A DNA stretch of 64,000 nt, taken from NCBI GenBank assembly GCA_052400665.1, contig JBQTGK010000003.1, one strand, 5' to 3'. A model generated the notes under the pieces. The model saw nothing but the letters and a program-made list of their open reading frames with translations. It was not told the origin of the DNA and ran no database searches. The stretch comes from JBQTGK01 sp052400665 (GTDB lineage: Bacteria > Bacteroidota > Bacteroidia > Bacteroidales > Marinifilaceae). Below, one piece after another: positions 60,328 to 64,000 of this stretch (its first letter is position 1; each line of letters opens with the position of its first letter). Position numbers and translations under genes: made by a program.

Positions 60328-62835
60328 ATGAAAGATTTTAAATTGATATTGTTATTGATGTTGTTCCCGTTTTTGACATATAGTCAGCCGGGAACCATCA
60401 ATTCACATACGGATAATAGTCAGGTGGTTCGTGATTTTAGCGGCTACAAATGGAAAATGAAAATGATGCTGCCGGGAGAGGGGGTAAAGGCAGGATTACA
60501 CGAACTTCCTCCCGCAGACATTGAAACTTTGGTATGGAATCCGGCAAAAGTTCCAGGTGATGTTTTTACTGATTTATGGAAGGCTGGAGCTATTGAAGAT
60601 CCTTATTTTGGACGAAATAGTGTGAAAGCACAATGGGTACAGCATTACGAATGGTGGTATTCTTATCAGTTTAATGTAACTGAGGATATTACAGATCAAA
60701 TTGTACGTATCGATTTTGAAGGTGTTGATTTTAGTTGCGATGTGTGGCTAAATGGAGTTCATTTAGGTCGCCATGAAGGTGCTTTTTCTTCTTTTTCTTT
60801 TGATGTAACAGAAGCATTACGCGTAAGCAAGAAAAATATCGAGAGCAAAAACATGCTAATGATCAAACTAGATCCTCCACCACAAGTAAATGCTAAGGTA
60901 GCGGGACGTAAAACACCATGGTTTGGCGATTACTGGAGAGATTTGATTCCATTTGGCATTACTCGTAAAATTAAAATGGTTTCAACTGGTAAAGTGCGTA
61001 TTGAAGATGTGTATGCTAATACAAGTTTAAATAAAGACGGTTCGGCAAATGTTCTAATGGAAGTAGAAGTGGAAAATACCACTGCAAGTCCAAAGGAAAT
61101 GACTGTTGTAGCTTCAATTGAAGGTAAAAACTTTAAATCAAAAGCTTTAACAGCTGAGATTACGCAAGTTGTTAAACCGGGAATTCATAAAATCAAGAAA
61201 AACATTCATGTTAAAAAGCCAGAACTTTGGTGGCCCTGGGATTTAGGGAAACCGAATTTGTATACAGCTAAGGTTTCTTTAAAAGATGGAAAAGTAAATC
61301 ATGATTTCAATGAAATTACTTTTGGTATTCGTGAAGTGAAAATGAAATGGAATCCTGGATTTACAAGGGATGAAGTAAGTTTTCCAAGGACTACTCTAAT
61401 CAATGGTAAAGTTCATTTTATTCGTTCTGCCTGTTGGGGAGGACCACCAGATATTTTTGTGGGTAGAACTGCTCCTGGAAAATATGCGAACCTAATTAAA
61501 TTGGCGAAAGAAGCCAATATGAATAACATTCGTATTTTTGGATGGCATCCACCAGAAATTCCTGAATTTTATGAGTTGTGTAACGAAGCTGGTTTAACGG
61601 TTTGGCAGGATATGATTCCTATGGGAACAGGAAATATACCAACCGAGAGAGAGAAAATTAACCTGATCATGGCAGAAGCTGCTTCTGTTATTAAGGAACG
61701 AAGAAATCATCCATCTTTAATCATGATGGAAGGTGGAGAGGAGATGTTGCTTCGAACTGCTGATGCACATTTTGGTAGAGCCTTCCTTGAAGAACTTGGC
61801 GATACACTTCAAAGCTATGCGAATTTACCTTATGTGCCAGATTCTCCATTAACTTGTGAAGTCTCGCAAGAGGCTGGTTATAAAAAGAAAGAAGCCGTTC
61901 ACGCTTTGCGTTATTTTTATGGAATGGGACATGCTTTAATGGAAGATTGGTATCAATCTCTGGATTATCCAATTGTTCCTGAATTTGCAATTACTTCGGT
62001 GCCATCGGTAGAAAGTTTGAAAAAATTTATTCCGGAAAACGAAATGTGGCCTCCAGGATTAAGTTGGGGACACCATTGGGCAGATTTAGATAGATTAAAA
62101 ATGCAAAACTGGGATACTTTTGGAGATGAGAAAATCGGTTCATTGGAAGAATTCGTTAATGCTTCGCAAGATGCACAGGGAATTATTTTTCAAAATGGAG
62201 TAGAATATTTCCGTCGTCAGAAACCACGTTTAAGTGGGATTGCCTTATGTCACTTTATTACTTACTGGCCAGATATGAAATGGGGAATTGTTGACAATTA
62301 TCAGCAACCTAAAAGATCATACGATTACGTAAAACGTGCTTATCAGCCACTTTTGGTGAGTTTAAATTTTAAAAAACGCCGTTGGCACACCAACGAGCCT
62401 TTTATTGGAGAAATTTGGGTGATAAATGATTTGTACAAGACTTATAAAAATAGTTCTGTACAGCTTACAATAAAAGATGATAAAGGTGCTGTTTTGCATT
62501 CCAAGAAAATGGAAATCAGCATAATTAAAGAGAATAGTGCGAACAAGTTTTTCGATATCAACGAAAAAGTTTTAGCGAAAGTTGAAAAGCAATTTACAAT
62601 AGAACTATCGCTTACCGATAAAAATGGTAAAGAGCTTTCTTTTAATCATTACATGTTGCTGATTGGCGATCAGGCAGCTGCGACTAAGGAATTTAAGCAG
62701 ATGCAAAATGCGATGCAAAAAAGAAATGGAAAGTACGGTTATGGTAACTATTTCCGTTTTTATGACGATATGACATTTGAAAACGGGAAAGATCATCAAA
62801 GTGATGTAGAGCAGCCAAGAGCTAGCGATTACTAA
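60328..62835 (+). CDS. Glycoside hydrolase family 2 protein, beta-mannosidase-like
   Basis: An 835-residue secreted protein (signal MKDFKLILLLMLFPFLTYS, cleavage before Gln20) with GH2 sandwich (residues 40-215), Ig-like domain (220-335), TIM barrel (about 340-700) and a C-terminal beta domain. The barrel has GFTRDEVSFPRTTLINGKVHF and ANMNNIRIFGWHPPEIPEFYELCNEAGL as in mannosidase-type GH2. Nucleophile Glu552 is in PIVPEFAITSVPS. At the acid/base site it reads MMEGGEEML (Glu471-Glu472) where the usual pattern is WxGNNE; the residue before the acid is Glu instead of Asn. It follows the GH117 gene by 17 bp, so it acts in the same pathway. Confidence 0.85.
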   Translation: MKDFKLILLLMLFPFLTYSQPGTINSHTDNSQVVRDFSGYKWKMKMMLPGEGVKAGLHELPPADIETLVWNPAKVPGDVFTDLWKAGAIEDPYFGRNSVKAQWVQHYEWWYSYQFNVTEDITDQIVRIDFEGVDFSCDVWLNGVHLGRHEGAFSSFSFDVTEALRVSKKNIESKNMLMIKLDPPPQVNAKVAGRKTPWFGDYWRDLIPFGITRKIKMVSTGKVRIEDVYANTSLNKDGSANVLMEVEVENTTASPKEMTVVASIEGKNFKSKALTAEITQVVKPGIHKIKKNIHVKKPELWWPWDLGKPNLYTAKVSLKDGKVNHDFNEITFGIREVKMKWNPGFTRDEVSFPRTTLINGKVHFIRSACWGGPPDIFVGRTAPGKYANLIKLAKEANMNNIRIFGWHPPEIPEFYELCNEAGLTVWQDMIPMGTGNIPTEREKINLIMAEAASVIKERRNHPSLIMMEGGEEMLLRTADAHFGRAFLEELGDTLQSYANLPYVPDSPLTCEVSQEAGYKKKEAVHALRYFYGMGHALMEDWYQSLDYPIVPEFAITSVPSVESLKKFIPENEMWPPGLSWGHHWADLDRLKMQNWDTFGDEKIGSLEEFVNASQDAQGIIFQNGVEYFRRQKPRLSGIALCHFITYWPDMKWGIVDNYQQPKRSYDYVKRAYQPLLVSLNFKKRRWHTNEPFIGEIWVINDLYKTYKNSSVQLTIKDDKGAVLHSKKMEISIIKENSANKFFDINEKVLAKVEKQFTIELSLTDKNGKELSFNHYMLLIGDQAAATKEFKQMQNAMQKRNGKYGYGNYFRFYDDMTFENGKDHQSDVEQPRASDY

Positions 62836-62845
62836 AAATTTAAAT

Positions 62846-62901
62846 ATACCATCATTATTACTGCTAAAACAACCCCGTGAAAGCTGTGATAATGGTGGTA
62901 T
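62846..62901 (+). terminator. Possible hairpin after the second GH2 gene
   Basis: Imperfect inverted repeat ATACCATCATTAT/ATAATGGTGGTAT around a 30-nt loop, followed by TTTGTAC. It may partially stop transcription before the GH3 gene. Confidence 0.35.
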
Positions 62902-62979
62902 TTTGTACTTATCAAAAAAGCATTAATTGAATAGGTATTCGAAATAGGAAGATCCTGATAAATTTAATACGATAAATAA

Positions 62980-64000
62980 ATGAGCTTAATAAAATATAAA
63001 ATTTGTGTAGCCTTGCTTTTTTGCATTGCATGGGGATCACAATTGAAAGCCCAGGATGTTGATTTTACTTTTATGGATCCATCACTTTCCATAGAAGATA
63101 GAACGGAGATATTGGTTTCACAAATGACTTTGGATGAAAAAATCTCTCAGTTGGTAAATCATGCGGAAGCATTGCCTCGATTTAACATTCCTGAATACGA
63201 TTGGTGGAACGAAGCATTACACGGAATTGCCAGAAATGGAAAAGCCACAGTTTTTCCACAAGGAATTGGCTTAGGGGCAACCTTCGATCCTGAGTTAGCC
63301 GAAAGAGTGGCTACCGCAATCTCAACAGAGGCAAGAGCTAAATATCGTATTGCTCAAGAAATGGGTAACAGAGGAAAATATGCAGGTTTAACTTTTTGGA
63401 CACCTAATGTTAATATTTTTAGAGACCCGAGATGGGGACGTGGACAGGAAACTTATGGTGAAGATCCTTTTTTAATGTCCAAAATTGGTGTTGCTTTTGT
63501 AAAAGGCTTACAGGGAAATGATCCTACTTACTTAAAATCGGCAGCTTGTGCGAAACATTATGCTGTACATTCGGGACCAGAAAGTGTGCGTCATCATTTT
63601 AATGCAGAGCCCAACAAGCAAGATTTATATGAAACTTACCTGCCTGCATTCGAGGCTTTGGTAAAAGAAGCAAAGGTAGAAGGTGTTATGGCGGCTTACA
63701 ATGCCGTTTATGGTAAACCTGCATGTGCAAGTCCGTTTTTACTTCAGGATATTCTTCGCGAACAATGGAATTTTGATGGTTACATTACTTCCGATTGTGG
63801 AGCAGTAGGTGGCGTAACTTACAAGCAAAAGTATGTGGGAACGCCGGTTGAAGCGGCAGCTGTATCCTTAAAAGCAGGAACGAATTTAAATTGCGGAGGA
63901 ACATATAAACATTTAAAGAAGGCAGTTGAGCAAGGAATTATCGACGAAGAATTGGTTGATGAAAGAACCAAACAGCTTTTCAAGACACGTTTCAGACTAG
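62980..64000 (+). CDS. Glycoside hydrolase family 3, partial
   Basis: The start of a GH3 enzyme, cut by the window end after about 340 residues. Signal peptide MSLIKYKICVALLFCIAWGSQ with likely cleavage at LKA/QD. The TIM barrel has FNIPEYDWWNEALHGIARNGKATVFPQGIGLGATFDPELAERVATAIS, GRGQETYGEDPFLMSKIGVAFVKGL, CAKHYAVHSGPE and the nucleophile Asp272 in GYITSDCGAVGGV. The WWNEALHG opening is of the beta-xylosidase/beta-glucosidase subgroup. It begins 144 bp after the second GH2 gene. Confidence 0.85.
   Translation, partial: MSLIKYKICVALLFCIAWGSQLKAQDVDFTFMDPSLSIEDRTEILVSQMTLDEKISQLVNHAEALPRFNIPEYDWWNEALHGIARNGKATVFPQGIGLGATFDPELAERVATAISTEARAKYRIAQEMGNRGKYAGLTFWTPNVNIFRDPRWGRGQETYGEDPFLMSKIGVAFVKGLQGNDPTYLKSAACAKHYAVHSGPESVRHHFNAEPNKQDLYETYLPAFEALVKEAKVEGVMAAYNAVYGKPACASPFLLQDILREQWNFDGYITSDCGAVGGVTYKQKYVGTPVEAAAVSLKAGTNLNCGGTYKHLKKAVEQGIIDEELVDERTKQLFKTRFRL

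Overview
The window looks like a chromosomal segment of a low-GC marine Bacteroidota, most likely Bacteroidales of the Marinifilaceae type (Marinifilum, Labilibaculum, Ancylomarina); this placement is inference from gene content. Support: many -7 promoter boxes fit the Bacteroidota consensus TAnnTTTG, an ECF sigma/FecR pair carries a DUF4974-like C-terminus, TPR-histidine kinases are present, and a GH117 anhydrogalactosidase points to red-algal galactans. I saw no phage, insertion sequence, CRISPR, tRNA or rRNA.

Layout. 1-880: a decayed DUF2167 gene. 0.9-4.9 kb: DUF819 membrane protein, DEAD-box helicase, LPG-synthase-TM protein, DUF5655 protein. 5-9.7 kb: an ECF sigma/FecR pair flanked by two paralogous CarboxypepD_reg-like envelope proteins and no TonB receptor. 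9.9-11.6 kb: membrane protein and quinolinate synthase. 11.7-13.6 kb: two adjacent pseudogenes (cutC-like, transglutaminase lipoprotein). 13.6-20.5 kb: deoB, an ABC-F protein, a TPR histidine kinase, a small unknown and an aldo/keto reductase. 20.6-27.9 kb: a complete phosphate regulon (pstS-pstC-pstA-pstB-phoU-phoB-like-phoR-like) preceded by four 7-bp repeats at exact 11-bp spacing, a good Pho-box candidate. 28-36.6 kb: a sirtuin, fabG, an exported nickel superoxide dismutase, an ATP-grasp protein, sfsA, a YkgJ-type protein, an MFS transporter and a RecQ helicase. 36.8-41 kb: OhrR-like regulator, MATE exporter and fused glutathione synthetase gshF. 41-45.8 kb: class I fumarase, arfB, an orphan trpB and an SDR. 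45.9-50.7 kb: a cluster resembling the orange-protein (ORP) gene set of sulfate reducers: DUF134 regulator, two NifX/MTH1175-like proteins, two DUF5320-like Gly/Arg proteins, a DUF89 protein, two MinD-type ATPases with ferredoxin inserts and a thioesterase. 50.8-54.7 kb: DUF4405 protein, SulP transporter, ThrE exporter. 54.7-64 kb: a TPR-HTH regulator divergent from a run of glycoside hydrolases (GH2, GH117, GH2, GH3) cut by the right edge.

How they work together. The pst-pho block is a self-contained phosphate uptake and sensing unit. OhrR-like, MATE and gshF probably form a thiol/oxidant-response unit. The hydrolase run fits trimming of agar- or porphyran-type oligosaccharides by beta-galactosidase and anhydrogalactosidase. 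The 46-50 kb cluster probably builds or carries an Fe-S or Mo/Cu-S cofactor, and with the exported Ni-SOD it is the least ordinary content of the window.
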